From positions 372,001 to 436,000 of the forward strand of contig JARLJL010000006.1 of assembly GCA_031291235.1 (NCBI GenBank): 64,000 nt of DNA. Direction: 5' to 3'. The notes beneath the pieces were generated by a model that had not been told where the DNA came from, ran no database searches, and saw nothing but the letters and a program-made list of their open reading frames with translations. Position 1 is the first letter of the stretch. Each line of letters begins with the position of its first letter. Below are positions 10,851 to 19,837 of this stretch, piece after piece. Position numbers and translations under genes: made by a program. Source of the DNA: Sulfuriferula sp. (GTDB lineage Bacteria; Pseudomonadota; Gammaproteobacteria; Burkholderiales; Sulfuriferulaceae).

Positions 10851-11069
10851 GTGTCACAAGCGTTATGGGCTATGAGGAAAAACCTCGCCGGTACCAGCGC
10901 CGGCTTCAATCTCGGCGGATATTACAATTTCGATGAACACAACCATTTGCTCATATCGACAGGCCGCGGCTTTACCAATACGGACGCAACCAACCGGTTT
11001 TCATCCTATGTCGGTTACCAATGGACAAGGTCGCACCGGCAGAATGGGCCGATATCGGGGGTTTATTGA
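10851..11069 (+). pseudogene. Possible C-terminal remnant of an outer-membrane beta-barrel transporter-like protein
   Basis: A 72-codon frame begins at a GTG and includes GGYYNFDEHNHLLISTGRG, then YVGYQWT, followed by a short non-family tail. This alternation of aromatic and polar residues resembles the last strands of the phenol-degradation MetA-pathway/transporter-type barrels, which usually run about 250-300 residues. No signal peptide or earlier strands are visible upstream in any frame, and there is no ribosome binding site. It is therefore more likely a relic than a gene. Its stop codon overlaps the -35 element of the next operon. It could also be chance; identification is tentative. 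Confidence 0.4.
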
Positions 11070-11095
11070 ACAGTCTTAACCACATCCAGTATAAT
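11066..11095 (+). promoter_or_regulatory. Candidate sigma-70 promoter of the aryl-polyene operon 1
   Basis: TTGAAC (11066-11071) and TATAAT (11090-11095) are separated by 18 bp. They lie 33 bp upstream of the acyl carrier protein start. This is the only consensus-like promoter seen before the run of nine overlapping or nearly overlapping genes ending at 19049. Confidence 0.6.
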
Positions 11096-11127
11096 GATAA
11101 TGCAATCTTCCCCCTCTAAAACCCATT

Positions 11128-11412
11128 ATGTCTGACATTACTCCAGCTACTGCGCCCACAAATTTCTACCGCGAAATCGCCGAATTGATGATAACTTGCC
11201 TGAACCTCGAAGTCGCGGCTGACGATATCGGCCTCGACGACCCGCTTTACGGCGACGGTCTGGGTCTGGATTCGATAGACGTGCTGGAAGTTGCGCTGGT
11301 CGTATCCAAACGCTACGGCCTGCAATTGCGCGCCGACAGCGCCGACAATCAGCATATTTTCAGTTCGCTGCGCAATCTGGCCGACCATATCGCAGCGCAT
11401 CGTACGCTCTGA
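11128..11412 (+). CDS. Acyl carrier protein of the aryl-polyene pathway
   Basis: This 94-residue protein has the phosphopantetheine attachment motif GLGLDSIDVLE, with Ser-49 as the modified residue. It would carry the aromatic starter and the growing polyene chain in the cytoplasm. It is the first gene of operon 1, downstream of a consensus promoter, and its TGA overlaps the next ATG by one base (TGATG), so translation is coupled. Known aryl-polyene clusters commonly have two ACPs (ApeE and ApeF); only this one is seen here. No phosphopantetheinyl transferase is visible in the window. Confidence 0.9.
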   Translation: MSDITPATAPTNFYREIAELMITCLNLEVAADDIGLDDPLYGDGLGLDSIDVLEVALVVSKRYGLQLRADSADNQHIFSSLRNLADHIAAHRTL

Positions 11413-12065
11413 TGCGCAAAGCGCTGCCGGAATCCATACGCTGGCCGGCTGTCGCAGCTATCGTCATCGCTTACGCGGTGCTCGCAAATTACACCAATCA
11501 GTCCGCCCAAACCGGCGCACTTGGCGCACTGGTTGCGCTTGCGCCCATCGTGCTGACCGTGCTGACGCTGATGTGGCGCTCCGCACAACGCCGCTACCTG
11601 CCATTACTGGCCGCTCTGGCGACGGGCGCGGCATGGCTGGCCTGGCCGTTGCTGACGCGCCATTACGACTGGCTATACTGGCTGGAGCACGAGAGCCTGC
11701 AATGGGCATTGCTGCTCACCTTCGCCCGCACCCTGATCGCCGGCCGGCAGCCGTTGTGTACCCAATTCGCTGAAATCCTGCACGGCCCGCTGACCCCGGC
11801 GCATGTACGCTATGCGCACCGGGTTACTATCGCCTGGACGGTATTCTTTGCGCTCATGATCCTGACATCGACCGGTCTGTTCTTCCTGCAGCCCGTCGCC
11901 GTATGGTCGATATTCGCCAATTTCGTGTTCCTGCCGCTGGTCGTCCTCATGTTCATTGCCGAATACGCCGTGCGCAAACGGGTATTGCCGGCCATGCCGC
12001 ACAGCAGCATCATGGATGCCGTGCACGCATTCATGCAGCATTCGAAATCCGCACCCCGACGTTAA
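11412..12065 (+). CDS. COG4648-type integral membrane protein of aryl-polyene clusters
   Basis: The 217-residue protein has five or so hydrophobic segments between residues 10 and 195. A conserved-looking C-terminal part reads YAVRKRVLP...SIMDAVHAF. Proteins of this kind recur in aryl-polyene clusters but their reaction is not established. It starts on the TGATG overlap with the ACP stop and precedes the AMP ligase, so it probably helps at the membrane stage of assembly. I assign it by context and general pattern only. Confidence 0.7.
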   Translation: MRKALPESIRWPAVAAIVIAYAVLANYTNQSAQTGALGALVALAPIVLTVLTLMWRSAQRRYLPLLAALATGAAWLAWPLLTRHYDWLYWLEHESLQWALLLTFARTLIAGRQPLCTQFAEILHGPLTPAHVRYAHRVTIAWTVFFALMILTSTGLFFLQPVAVWSIFANFVFLPLVVLMFIAEYAVRKRVLPAMPHSSIMDAVHAFMQHSKSAPRR

Positions 12066-12081
12066 CCCCGACATCCGCGCC

Positions 12082-13416
12082 ATGCAAGCCATTCCGCTGT
12101 TATCCCACACCCACCCCGATCAGACAGTCGCCTGGCGACAAAATCAATCCATCAGCGCACGCCAGTTTCTGGCCGATGTCGCGCAACTGGCCACCCGTCT
12201 GCCCGCAGGCAAACACGTGTTGAACATGTGCAGCGACCGCTATCACTTCACCGTCGGGCTGGCCGCCGCCATCGTGAGCGGCAAGATCAGCCTGCTGCCG
12301 CCCGCGCACACGGCGGAAATGATCAGCCAGCTCAAACGCTATGCACCAGACGTATTCTGTCTGTGCGAGCAAGCGCAACCATCGATAGCGCTGCCGCACA
12401 TCCTGTACCCGACTACGCCCGCACCGCTCACCGATGCATACACGGTCCCGCACATAGCCTGCGAACAGCGCGTTGCCGTGGTATTCACCTCCGGCTCTAC
12501 CGGCACCCCGCAGCCTCACCCCAAGACCTGGGGTTTCGTTATCAACAGCGTACGGGCGGAAGCAGAGCGGCTCGGGCTCATGTGCAACGAAAAAATCACC
12601 CTTATCGGCACCGTACCGCCGCAACACATGTACGGACTGGAATCCACAGTACTCATGGCATTGCACAGCGGCAACGCGCTCAGCGACCAGCAGCCGTTTT
12701 ACCCGGCCGACATCTGTCAGGCGATTGCCGCCGTCCCCGCGCCGCGCGTACTGATCTCGTCGCCGGTGCATCTACGCGCCCTGCTCGATTCGGAACTGCA
12801 ACTGCCGCCGCTGACATTACTGGTATCGGCCACGGCGCCCTTATCAACCGAGCTTGCCGCGGCGCTTGAAGCGCGCTGTCAGGCGCCGTTACTGGAAATC
12901 TACGGCAGTACCGAAACCGGGCTGATTGCTACCCGGCGCACAGCCTTGACCGCGGAATGGCAGCTGCTGCCCGGTATCAGCCTGATCGCAAAGGGCGAAC
13001 AGATGCATGCATCAAGCGAGCACATCAACCCCTCCATCGCCATGCAGGACATCATAGAGCCAACCGGCAACAGCGGTTTCCTGCTACACGGACGCACCGC
13101 GGACATGGTCAACATCGCCGGCAAACGCAACTCGCTGGCCAATCTCGACCATCAGCTGATGGGCATACCGGGGGTGATCGACGGCGCTTTTTACATGCCG
13201 GACGAAACCGAAACCGATCGCGTCACCCGTCTGGCAGCCTTCGTCGTCGCGCCCGGACTCGATGCTGCCCAACTGCTCGCCGCCCTGCGCGAACGCATTG
13301 ATGCGGTATTCCTGCCGCGCCCGCTGATATTCATGGACAAGCTGCCGCGCAATCAGACCGGCAAACTGCCGCGTGCGGCATTGCAAAACCTGTATCTGAA
13401 CAGGAGCGCGGCATGA
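12082..13416 (+). CDS. AMP-dependent acyl/aryl-ACP ligase (ApeH-like)
   Basis: The 444-residue protein contains the AMP-binding P-loop FTSGSTGTPQPHPKTW (about residues 135-150), the YGSTETG motif (about 274-280) and a C-terminal NQTGKLPRAAL with the catalytic Lys. It should activate an aromatic acid, here probably 3- or 4-hydroxybenzoate, and load it on the ACP encoded two genes upstream. I chose ATG 12082 because it is the first start after the preceding stop at 12065. Its end overlaps the next gene by 4 bp (ATGA). It is shorter than classical acyl-CoA synthetases (about 550), as is usual for this clade. Confidence 0.87.
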   Translation: MQAIPLLSHTHPDQTVAWRQNQSISARQFLADVAQLATRLPAGKHVLNMCSDRYHFTVGLAAAIVSGKISLLPPAHTAEMISQLKRYAPDVFCLCEQAQPSIALPHILYPTTPAPLTDAYTVPHIACEQRVAVVFTSGSTGTPQPHPKTWGFVINSVRAEAERLGLMCNEKITLIGTVPPQHMYGLESTVLMALHSGNALSDQQPFYPADICQAIAAVPAPRVLISSPVHLRALLDSELQLPPLTLLVSATAPLSTELAAALEARCQAPLLEIYGSTETGLIATRRTALTAEWQLLPGISLIAKGEQMHASSEHINPSIAMQDIIEPTGNSGFLLHGRTADMVNIAGKRNSLANLDHQLMGIPGVIDGAFYMPDETETDRVTRLAAFVVAPGLDAAQLLAALRERIDAVFLPRPLIFMDKLPRNQTGKLPRAALQNLYLNRSAA

Positions 13417-13718
13417 ACGCGCAATCCGTATGGACAGTGCCGCCCGACCACCCGGCTTTTGCCGGACATTTCCCCGGCATAGCCATCCTGCCGGGCGTGG
13501 TGCTGCTGGATCTGGCATTGCAGCTTATCGCCGATGCGCACAATGTCGCGCTGCAAACCTGCACCATCAACTCGGTCAAATTCCTGCATCCGGCACGGCC
13601 CGGCGATGTGCTCACCATTACGCATAAACAACTGGACAACGGCACCATCCGATTCGATATCGGCACGTCTACGCACCAAACCGTCAGCGGCAGCGTCGTG
13701 ATAAACTCAAGCGCATGA
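13413..13718 (+). CDS. Hotdog-fold 3-hydroxyacyl-ACP dehydratase (ApeI-like)
   Basis: This 101-residue single hotdog domain carries DHPAFAGHFPGIAILPG, resembling the FabA/FabZ HFPG.P.(M/L)PG active-site segment with its His. In aryl-polyene pathways ApeI works together with ApeP as the dehydratase that makes each double bond. It overlaps both neighbours by 4 bp (ATGA), so it is tightly coupled in operon 1. A thioesterase role is the alternative. Confidence 0.8.
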   Translation: MNAQSVWTVPPDHPAFAGHFPGIAILPGVVLLDLALQLIADAHNVALQTCTINSVKFLHPARPGDVLTITHKQLDNGTIRFDIGTSTHQTVSGSVVINSSA

Positions 13719-14638
13719 CCCAGCCAACTCAACATTGGACGCAAACCCCGGAGCGCAGCAACATGCTCATGCTGCGCATCATGACATGGGTGTCGCTGCG
13801 CCTCGGGCGTACGACGGGCAGGGTGCTGTTACGGTTGGTTACTGCGTATTTCCTGCTGTTTTCCCCGACCAGCCGCCGCGCGTCGCGCGCCTACCTGCAA
13901 CGCGCGCTCGGGCGCCCGGCCGGCTGGTCGGACATGTACCGCCATTTTTTCGCATTTGCCGCCACCATACACGACCGCATCTATCTGCTGAACCAGCGTT
14001 TCGATTTATTCGATATTGAAATTGAGGGTCAGGCGCTGTTGCATGAGGCGATAGACGCCGGCACCGGCGTATTCCTGATGGGCGCGCATTTCGGCAGCTT
14101 CGAAGCCATCCGGGCGATCGGCCGCCGCGTACCTGGGCTGCGCGTAAGCATGGCCATGCACCAACGCAACGCGGCAAAAATCAACGCCATGCTGGCCGCA
14201 ATCAACCCGCAGGCGATTGTCGGCATCATCGGGCTGGGCAACATCGACGCCATGCTCAAGGTGCAAAAATGTCTGGATGACGGCGAGATCGTCGGCATGC
14301 TGGGCGATCGTACGCTGGGCGAAGACATCAGCCTGCCTGTCAATCTGCTCGGCAGCCCTGCTTATTTGCCAGTCGGCCCGTTTCGCATGGCGGCACTGCT
14401 ACGCCGGCCGGTGATTTTCATGGCCGGCATCTATCTGGGCGGCAACCGTTACCGCATCGTATTCGAGCCGCTGGCGGATTTCAGCGACATCCCCGCCGGC
14501 CAGCGCAGCGCTCTGGTCAACGCTGCCGTGGAACGCTACGCCGCGATCATCGAGCGGCATTGCCGACAGACGCCGTACAACTGGTTCAATTTTTTCGACT
14601 TCTGGCAAACGCCTGCCGCTACGCACATAAAACCATGA
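13715..14638 (+). CDS. LpxL/HtrB-like lysophospholipid acyltransferase
   Basis: The 307-residue protein has the acyltransferase motif HFGSFE (H-x4-E) at about residue 125, following GVFLMGA. An N-terminal hydrophobic stretch would anchor it at the inner membrane. The family transfers acyl chains from ACP to glycolipid or phospholipid acceptors. In aryl-polyene clusters such enzymes are thought to attach the polyene to a lipid head group. It overlaps the upstream hotdog gene and the downstream LolA-like gene by 4 bp each. Confidence 0.82.
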   Translation: MTQPTQHWTQTPERSNMLMLRIMTWVSLRLGRTTGRVLLRLVTAYFLLFSPTSRRASRAYLQRALGRPAGWSDMYRHFFAFAATIHDRIYLLNQRFDLFDIEIEGQALLHEAIDAGTGVFLMGAHFGSFEAIRAIGRRVPGLRVSMAMHQRNAAKINAMLAAINPQAIVGIIGLGNIDAMLKVQKCLDDGEIVGMLGDRTLGEDISLPVNLLGSPAYLPVGPFRMAALLRRPVIFMAGIYLGGNRYRIVFEPLADFSDIPAGQRSALVNAAVERYAAIIERHCRQTPYNWFNFFDFWQTPAATHIKP

Positions 14639-15237
14639 CGCCACGCATCCATCGCTTTGTACTGCCCATGTTATTAATGTTTGCGCTGCTGCCCGGCGTC
14701 GGCCTGGCTGCAACCGGCCAGACCGGCGCATGGGATATCGACCAGCTCATGCACAGCCTGGCGCAAACGCGCTCGGGTCATGCCAGTTTTGTGGAAACCA
14801 AATCCATCGCCATGCTCGATCAGCCTGTCGTATCCTCCGGCGAGCTGTTTTATACCGCGCCGGACAAGCTGGAGAAACGCACGATCAAACCCAAACCCGA
14901 AACCATGGTGGTCGACGGCGATAATCTGCTGATAACACGCAAGCAGCAGAAATACCGCCTGCAATTGCAAGACTATCCCGAGCTCGCCGCCTTCATCGAC
15001 AGCGTGCGCGGTACGCTGGCAGGCGACCGCAAGGCGCTGGAACGCACCTATCAGCTCAGTCTGACAGGCACGGCGCAAGGCTGGACGCTGCAACTGGTCC
15101 CGCTCAGCACCAAAATGAAACAGGTGGTATCGAACATCAGCATCGCCGGCGTAAATGACGATGTACGCAGCATCGCCATCACGCAAGCCGATGGCGACAG
15201 CTCGGAAATGCGCATAGAAAGGCTGGCAGCGCCGTGA
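14635..15237 (+). CDS. LolA-like outer-membrane lipid carrier (ApeL-like)
   Basis: The 200-residue protein has a clear signal peptide (MTPRIHRFVLPMLLMFALLPGVGLA). The mature part has the LolA pattern ARTRSGHASFVETK-like, then GELFYTAPDKLEKR, then a LLITRKQQKYRLQ stretch. I chose ATG 14635 because it overlaps the previous stop (ATGA) and leads straight into the signal peptide; the longer frame back to 14560 only shadows the acyltransferase end. LolA-family proteins bind lipid moieties in a periplasmic beta-groove, so this one probably ferries the finished lipid-polyene to the outer membrane. Confidence 0.85.
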   Translation: MTPRIHRFVLPMLLMFALLPGVGLAATGQTGAWDIDQLMHSLAQTRSGHASFVETKSIAMLDQPVVSSGELFYTAPDKLEKRTIKPKPETMVVDGDNLLITRKQQKYRLQLQDYPELAAFIDSVRGTLAGDRKALERTYQLSLTGTAQGWTLQLVPLSTKMKQVVSNISIAGVNDDVRSIAITQADGDSSEMRIERLAAP

Positions 15238-17573
15238 ACGCAAAACCGGGACGCGTCGCCGTTGCAATATGGCTGATATTCATACTGGCATGCAGCGCCA
15301 TTATCAGCCGCAGCCAGTTCACGGCGGACCTGTCGGCGTTTTTACCACGCAGCCCGACACCGGCGCAGCAATTATTGCTCGAACAGATACGCGACGGCCT
15401 TGCCTCGCGCCTGATTCTGGTCGGCATCACAGGCGAAGACGCCGCTGCCCGCGCCCGCATTTCCAAACAGCTCGCCCAGAATTTACGTCAGAATCCCGCT
15501 TTCATCAGCGTCAACAATGGCGAACCTGTCAGCGCCGAGCAGGACAGAGCCTACCTGTTCAATCACCGTTACCTGTTAAGCCCGGCAGTGACGCCGGCGC
15601 ATTTCACAGTAGCCGGTCTGCATGACGCGCTCAGCGACAGTATCGACCTGCTCGCCTCACCCGCCGGGCTGCTGGTCAAATCCATGCTGCCGCACGACCC
15701 CACCGGCGAAATGATGCAATTGCTGAATGGGCTTAACAGCGGCTCGCAACCTGCGCAAATAGACGGTGCATGGGCGTCGCGGGACGGCAAACGCGCCCTG
15801 TTGCTGATACAGACCCGTGCCTCGGGCGCCGACACCAACGCCCAGCAACGCGCCATGAACAGCATACAGCAGGCCTTCGATAGCGCCGCCCAAGCCTATC
15901 CCGCCGCCAGACTGGAAATGACCGGGCCGGGCGTGTTCTCGGTGAAGTCGCGCGACACCATCAAGGCGCAGGTTTCAAAACTGTCCGTCATCAGCGTAAT
16001 CCTGATTGCGAGCCTGCTGTTGCTGGTGTACCGCTCGGTCACCGCGCTGGTGCTGGGTTTTCTGCCGGTCGTCAGCGGCGCGCTGGCGGGCATCGCCGCA
16101 GTCAGTCTGGGATTCGGCTCGGTGCACGGCATCACGCTGGGATTCGGCACAGCATTGATAGGCGAGGCGGTCGATTATTCCATCTACTTGTTCGTGCAAT
16201 CGGAACAGCACGACAGCGACCAGCAGCACTGGATCAAGCGGTTCTGGCCCACCATCCGTCTCGGCGTGCTGACTTCCATCGTCGGCTTCGCCTCGCTGCT
16301 GCTGTCCGGGTTTCCCGGGCTGGCGCAACTCGGGTTGTATTCCATCGCCGGGCTGATCACGGCGGCGGCAGTCACGCGCTATGTATTGCCTCATCTGCTG
16401 CCCGGCAATTTCCGCATCCACGACGTCAGCGCGATCGGCCAGCACCTGTCCGGGCTGGTGCAGCGGGCGGCGGTGCTGCGCTGGCCTGCGCTTGTAGTAT
16501 TGCTGCTGGCGCTGGTTGTGCTGTTTCAGCACCGCGAGCATATCTGGAACGACAAAATTTCCGCGCTAAGCCCGGTGTCGCAAGCCGACCTGGCGCTGGA
16601 TGCACGCCTGCGTGCGGATAGCGGCGCACCCGATGTGCGTTATCTGGTGGTCGTTTCCGGCCCCACGCAGGAGACCGTGCTGCGCGCCAGCGAACAGGTA
16701 TCCGGCGTACTGCAAACCATGGTCGATCAAGGTACGCTGGCGGGATTCGAAAGCGCCAGCCGCTATCTGCCCAGTCTCGCCAGCCAGCGCGCACGTCAGG
16801 CCAGCCTGCCCGCTGCTGACGTATTGCAGGCCAATCTGACGCAAGCGGTGCAGGGGCTGCCGGTCAAACCCGCGCTGTTTGCGCCGTTTCTGGCGGATGT
16901 CGCTGCCGCCCGCAGCCAACCTTTGCTGCACGCTGCCGATCTCGACAAAACCTCGATGGCGATGGCAGTGGACGCCCTGCTGATACAGCAAAGCCAACAC
17001 TGGAGCGCGCTGTTGCCGCTGACTGCGCTGCCCGGTGTGGAAATCGACGCGGCACGCATACGCACGGCGCTGCATGCGCTGAACCTGCCCAATGCGCTGT
17101 TTGTGGACATGAAAGCCGAGTCGGACAAGCTCTACTCGGGTTATCTGCATGAAGCCATCATGCTGTCGCTGGGCGGGCTGGCCGCCATCGTCGCCCTGCT
17201 GCTGGCGGTATACCGCTCCCCGCTGCATGTGCTGCGCATCGTCGCACCGCTGGCGGCGGCAGTGATTACCGTCACCGCAGGGCTGCTGCTGTTCGGCCAG
17301 CAGCTGATCATTCTGCATCTGATCGGCTTGCTGCTGGTCGTCGCGATAGGATCGAATTACGCCCTGTTCTTCGACCACAGCAATCGCGACGCGCGCATCG
17401 CACCGCGCACGCTGGCATCGATGCTGTTTGCCAACCTCACCGCGGTCGCCGGCTTCGGCCTGTTGGCGTTTTCCAGCGTGTCGATATTGCAAGCCATGGG
17501 CGCCACCGTCGCACCCGGCGTAATACTGGCGCTGATTTATTCCGCCATTTTTGCGCGACGGCCCCATGTCTGA
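15234..17573 (+). CDS. MMPL/RND-family exporter of the aryl-polyene lipid (ApeM-like)
   Basis: The 779-residue protein has an N-terminal helix followed by a periplasmic loop (about 30-245). Then come two blocks of five to six transmembrane helices (about 245-420 and 630-775) separated by a second large periplasmic domain, the MMPL duplication. The GTG start overlaps the LolA-like stop (GTGA). It is expected to lift the polyene-lipid from the inner membrane to the LolA-like carrier. Its 3' end overlaps the next gene by 8 bp. Confidence 0.86.
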   Translation: MNAKPGRVAVAIWLIFILACSAIISRSQFTADLSAFLPRSPTPAQQLLLEQIRDGLASRLILVGITGEDAAARARISKQLAQNLRQNPAFISVNNGEPVSAEQDRAYLFNHRYLLSPAVTPAHFTVAGLHDALSDSIDLLASPAGLLVKSMLPHDPTGEMMQLLNGLNSGSQPAQIDGAWASRDGKRALLLIQTRASGADTNAQQRAMNSIQQAFDSAAQAYPAARLEMTGPGVFSVKSRDTIKAQVSKLSVISVILIASLLLLVYRSVTALVLGFLPVVSGALAGIAAVSLGFGSVHGITLGFGTALIGEAVDYSIYLFVQSEQHDSDQQHWIKRFWPTIRLGVLTSIVGFASLLLSGFPGLAQLGLYSIAGLITAAAVTRYVLPHLLPGNFRIHDVSAIGQHLSGLVQRAAVLRWPALVVLLLALVVLFQHREHIWNDKISALSPVSQADLALDARLRADSGAPDVRYLVVVSGPTQETVLRASEQVSGVLQTMVDQGTLAGFESASRYLPSLASQRARQASLPAADVLQANLTQAVQGLPVKPALFAPFLADVAAARSQPLLHAADLDKTSMAMAVDALLIQQSQHWSALLPLTALPGVEIDAARIRTALHALNLPNALFVDMKAESDKLYSGYLHEAIMLSLGGLAAIVALLLAVYRSPLHVLRIVAPLAAAVITVTAGLLLFGQQLIILHLIGLLLVVAIGSNYALFFDHSNRDARIAPRTLASMLFANLTAVAGFGLLAFSSVSILQAMGATVAPGVILALIYSAIFARRPHV

Positions 17574-18369
17574 TTCGCGCTGGCAACCCAGCCTGCTGAT
17601 ACGCGCCACGCTGCTACTGCACGCCGCGGCGCTGGTTGCCGTGCTTGTCGTGCCGGAACACTGGCGCTGGATACTGGCAGCCGTGATTGCCAACCATGTC
17701 GTCCTCACCCTGACCGGATTGTGGCCGCGCAGCAATTGGCTGGGCCCTAACTGGACGCGGCTGCCTGCTGCCGCCACTGCACGCAATGAAATCGCCCTGA
17801 CCATCGACGACGGGCCCGACCCGCAAGTGACGCCGCAGGTACTGAACCTGCTGGAACGGCATGGCGTACAGGCGACTTTTTTCTGCATAGGCGACACGGC
17901 GCAACGCTATCCCGAGCTGTGCCGCGACATCGTGCGCCGCGGCCACGCCATTGAAAACCACAGCCAGCACCACCGGCATTATTTCTCGCTACAGGGCATG
18001 GGCGGGCTCGCCCGGGAGATTCAGGCGGCGCAAATCGCACTAACCGACATCACCGGCCAGCCTCCGCTCTTCTTTCGTGCGCCGGCAGGCTTGCGCAACC
18101 CGTTTCTCGACCCGGTGCTGGCGCGGCTGGGTTTGCGTCTGGCAAGCTGGTCGGTACGCGCATTCGACACCCGCGAAGGCGATCCCGTGACGGTAACACG
18201 CAGGCTGCTGCAAGGTCTGCATGCCGGTGCGATCATCCTGCTGCACGACGCCCATGCCGCGCGCACACCCGCAGGCGAACCGGTCATCCTGGCAGTTCTG
18301 CCGACCATACTGGATGCGGCAGCGGCGGCCAGTTTGCATTTCGTCACGTTGCGCAGAGCATTGTCGTGA
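17566..18369 (+). CDS. Membrane-anchored polysaccharide deacetylase (NodB fold)
   Basis: The 267-residue protein has two or three N-terminal hydrophobic segments (to about residue 55). A NodB domain follows, with TIDDGPDP (catalytic and metal Asp), HAIENHSQHH (metal-binding His) and FFRAPAG. ATG 17566 is preferred to a TTG at 17551 since it gives the compact overlap with the MMPL stop. It would remove an acetyl or similar N/O-acyl group from a sugar at the membrane. Its place between the exporter and a PAP2 phosphatase suggests that the head group bearing the polyene is trimmed. That is inference. Confidence 0.8.
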   Translation: MSDSRWQPSLLIRATLLLHAAALVAVLVVPEHWRWILAAVIANHVVLTLTGLWPRSNWLGPNWTRLPAAATARNEIALTIDDGPDPQVTPQVLNLLERHGVQATFFCIGDTAQRYPELCRDIVRRGHAIENHSQHHRHYFSLQGMGGLAREIQAAQIALTDITGQPPLFFRAPAGLRNPFLDPVLARLGLRLASWSVRAFDTREGDPVTVTRRLLQGLHAGAIILLHDAHAARTPAGEPVILAVLPTILDAAAAASLHFVTLRRALS

Positions 18370-19049
18370 ACGAGCCATCCTGCCCCGCATCGCCAGCCTG
18401 GTACCGCCAATTCGCTGCTGCCGCGGCCAGCCATATACTGCTTAAAGCCATCGGCACGCCGTTATTTATCGCTGTATTTTTCGGTGCCTATCTGTATCTG
18501 CTCAAGCATCCTGCCTATCCCACGACTATCATGCCGTTCACGGCACTGGATCACTTCATCAGCTTTCAGCCGCAGGCCATGCCGCTGTATGTGTCATTGT
18601 GGGTATATGTTTCGTTACCGCCGGCACTGCTGGCCTCACGCCGCGAGCTATATGGCTACGGCCGCGCCATGGCGGCAACCTGTCTGAGCGGTCTGCTAAT
18701 CTTTTATTTCTGGCCTACTGCCGTACCGGCGGCACACATAGACTGGACGCTGTACCCCGACGTTGATTACCTGAAAAACATAGACGCAGCCGGTAATGCC
18801 TGCCCGTCGCTGCACGTTGCCACAGCGATTTTTTCGGCAATCTGGCTGCGCTTCATCATGCGCCGCGCAGGCTCGCCGCGCTGGCTATTGCTGCTAAACT
18901 GGATATGGGTCGCGGGGATACTGTATTCTACGCTGGCTACCCGGCAGCATGTGGTGGTCGATGTGCTGGCCGGGCTGGTGCTGGGCACGCTGTTTGCGAT
19001 ATTGTCCCTGCTGCTGAATAAACGCAGCGACGATATACCGTCTCGTTAA
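18366..19049 (+). CDS. PAP2-family membrane phosphatase
   Basis: The 227-residue protein has about six membrane segments and the PAP2 signature: ACPSLHVA (PSxH motif, about residue 140) and STLATRQHVVVDVLAG (SR/TR-x5-H-x3-D motif, about 180). The first K-x6-RP motif is not obvious. The family removes phosphate from lipid phosphates. It is the last gene of operon 1 (GTG start overlapping the previous TGA) and its end overlaps the convergent acyltransferase by 4 bp. It may dephosphorylate an isoprenoid or phosphatidate intermediate of the pigment lipid. Confidence 0.8.
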   Translation: MNEPSCPASPAWYRQFAAAAASHILLKAIGTPLFIAVFFGAYLYLLKHPAYPTTIMPFTALDHFISFQPQAMPLYVSLWVYVSLPPALLASRRELYGYGRAMAATCLSGLLIFYFWPTAVPAAHIDWTLYPDVDYLKNIDAAGNACPSLHVATAIFSAIWLRFIMRRAGSPRWLLLLNWIWVAGILYSTLATRQHVVVDVLAGLVLGTLFAILSLLLNKRSDDIPSR

Positions 19050-19837
19050 TCGGGCCGCGCTTTCGGCTCCGGATCAATAGCGCCAGGCGGATAAAATGCC
19101 GAACCTTGCACCAGTTCGTTAGCGAAATAATCCTGCAACTCGGTCATCAACTGCTGGCTATTTTGCGGCGGATCGAAGCGCCGCCCCAGCCGCACCCGAT
19201 AGGTAATGGGCATGGCCGGTTTACGGAACAGCGGCCAGCCCTTGCGCAAATAATGCGTATCGGTTTCGATCAGCACGGTCTGCACCGGTACTTGCGCCTG
19301 ATACGCGATGATCGCAACGCTGCCTTTCAGGGAATTGACCGGATCCTGCACGGTACGCGTACCCTCGGGAAACAGCAGCAAATGACTGCCGTTCTGAAAA
19401 TCGGCTACCGCCAGATGAATCATATTGCGCAACGGCTCGTTCGGTATATAGCGCGCCAGACGAGCGCCTGCCCCCAGAAAAATATTGTTCATCAGGCTGG
19501 CTTTCATCACGCAGGCAACATTGGGCAAGCGCGAAATCACCATGACGGCGTCGAGCAGGCAGGGATGATTGGGTGCAATAATCAACGGCGTTTCGCCGCG
19601 CAAGGCATCCAGTGCCGTCAGATCGAACCGGCAGCGGCGGGAAATACTCAGGCTGGCGAGATACATGCGGAAAGCAGCCATGACCACCCGACGCCCGAGT
19701 GTCCGCCCGCGGCGTTTGGTCAGCAAAGGGTAGAGCGGCACAGCGATCAGCGTCCAGCCCAGGCACAGCAGGCCGAGCCAGATCAGGCCCAGATACAGCA
19801 CCAGATAATCGTAGACGGCAAGCAAACCGCGCATCAT
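19046..19837 (-). CDS. 1-acylglycerol-3-phosphate acyltransferase-like (PlsC) enzyme
   Basis: The 263-residue protein has NHPCLLDA (H-x4-D catalytic motif), FPEGTR and an N-terminal membrane segment LVLYLGLIWLGLLCLG. I chose ATG 19837, which overlaps the chorismatase stop (ATGA); the longer frame to 19891 lies inside that gene. It is the last gene of operon 2. With the LpxL-like enzyme of operon 1 it makes two acyltransferases in the cluster, consistent with a diacylated glycerol-type anchor carrying the polyene. Confidence 0.83.
   Translation of the reverse strand: MMRGLLAVYDYLVLYLGLIWLGLLCLGWTLIAVPLYPLLTKRRGRTLGRRVVMAAFRMYLASLSISRRCRFDLTALDALRGETPLIIAPNHPCLLDAVMVISRLPNVACVMKASLMNNIFLGAGARLARYIPNEPLRNMIHLAVADFQNGSHLLLFPEGTRTVQDPVNSLKGSVAIIAYQAQVPVQTVLIETDTHYLRKGWPLFRKPAMPITYRVRLGRRFDPPQNSQQLMTELQDYFANELVQGSAFYPPGAIDPEPKARPD

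Noticed and set aside
16566-17897. 443-codon minus-strand frame across the MMPL and deacetylase genes
   Set aside because: Crosses two coupled plus-strand genes and has a glutamine- and arginine-rich random composition.
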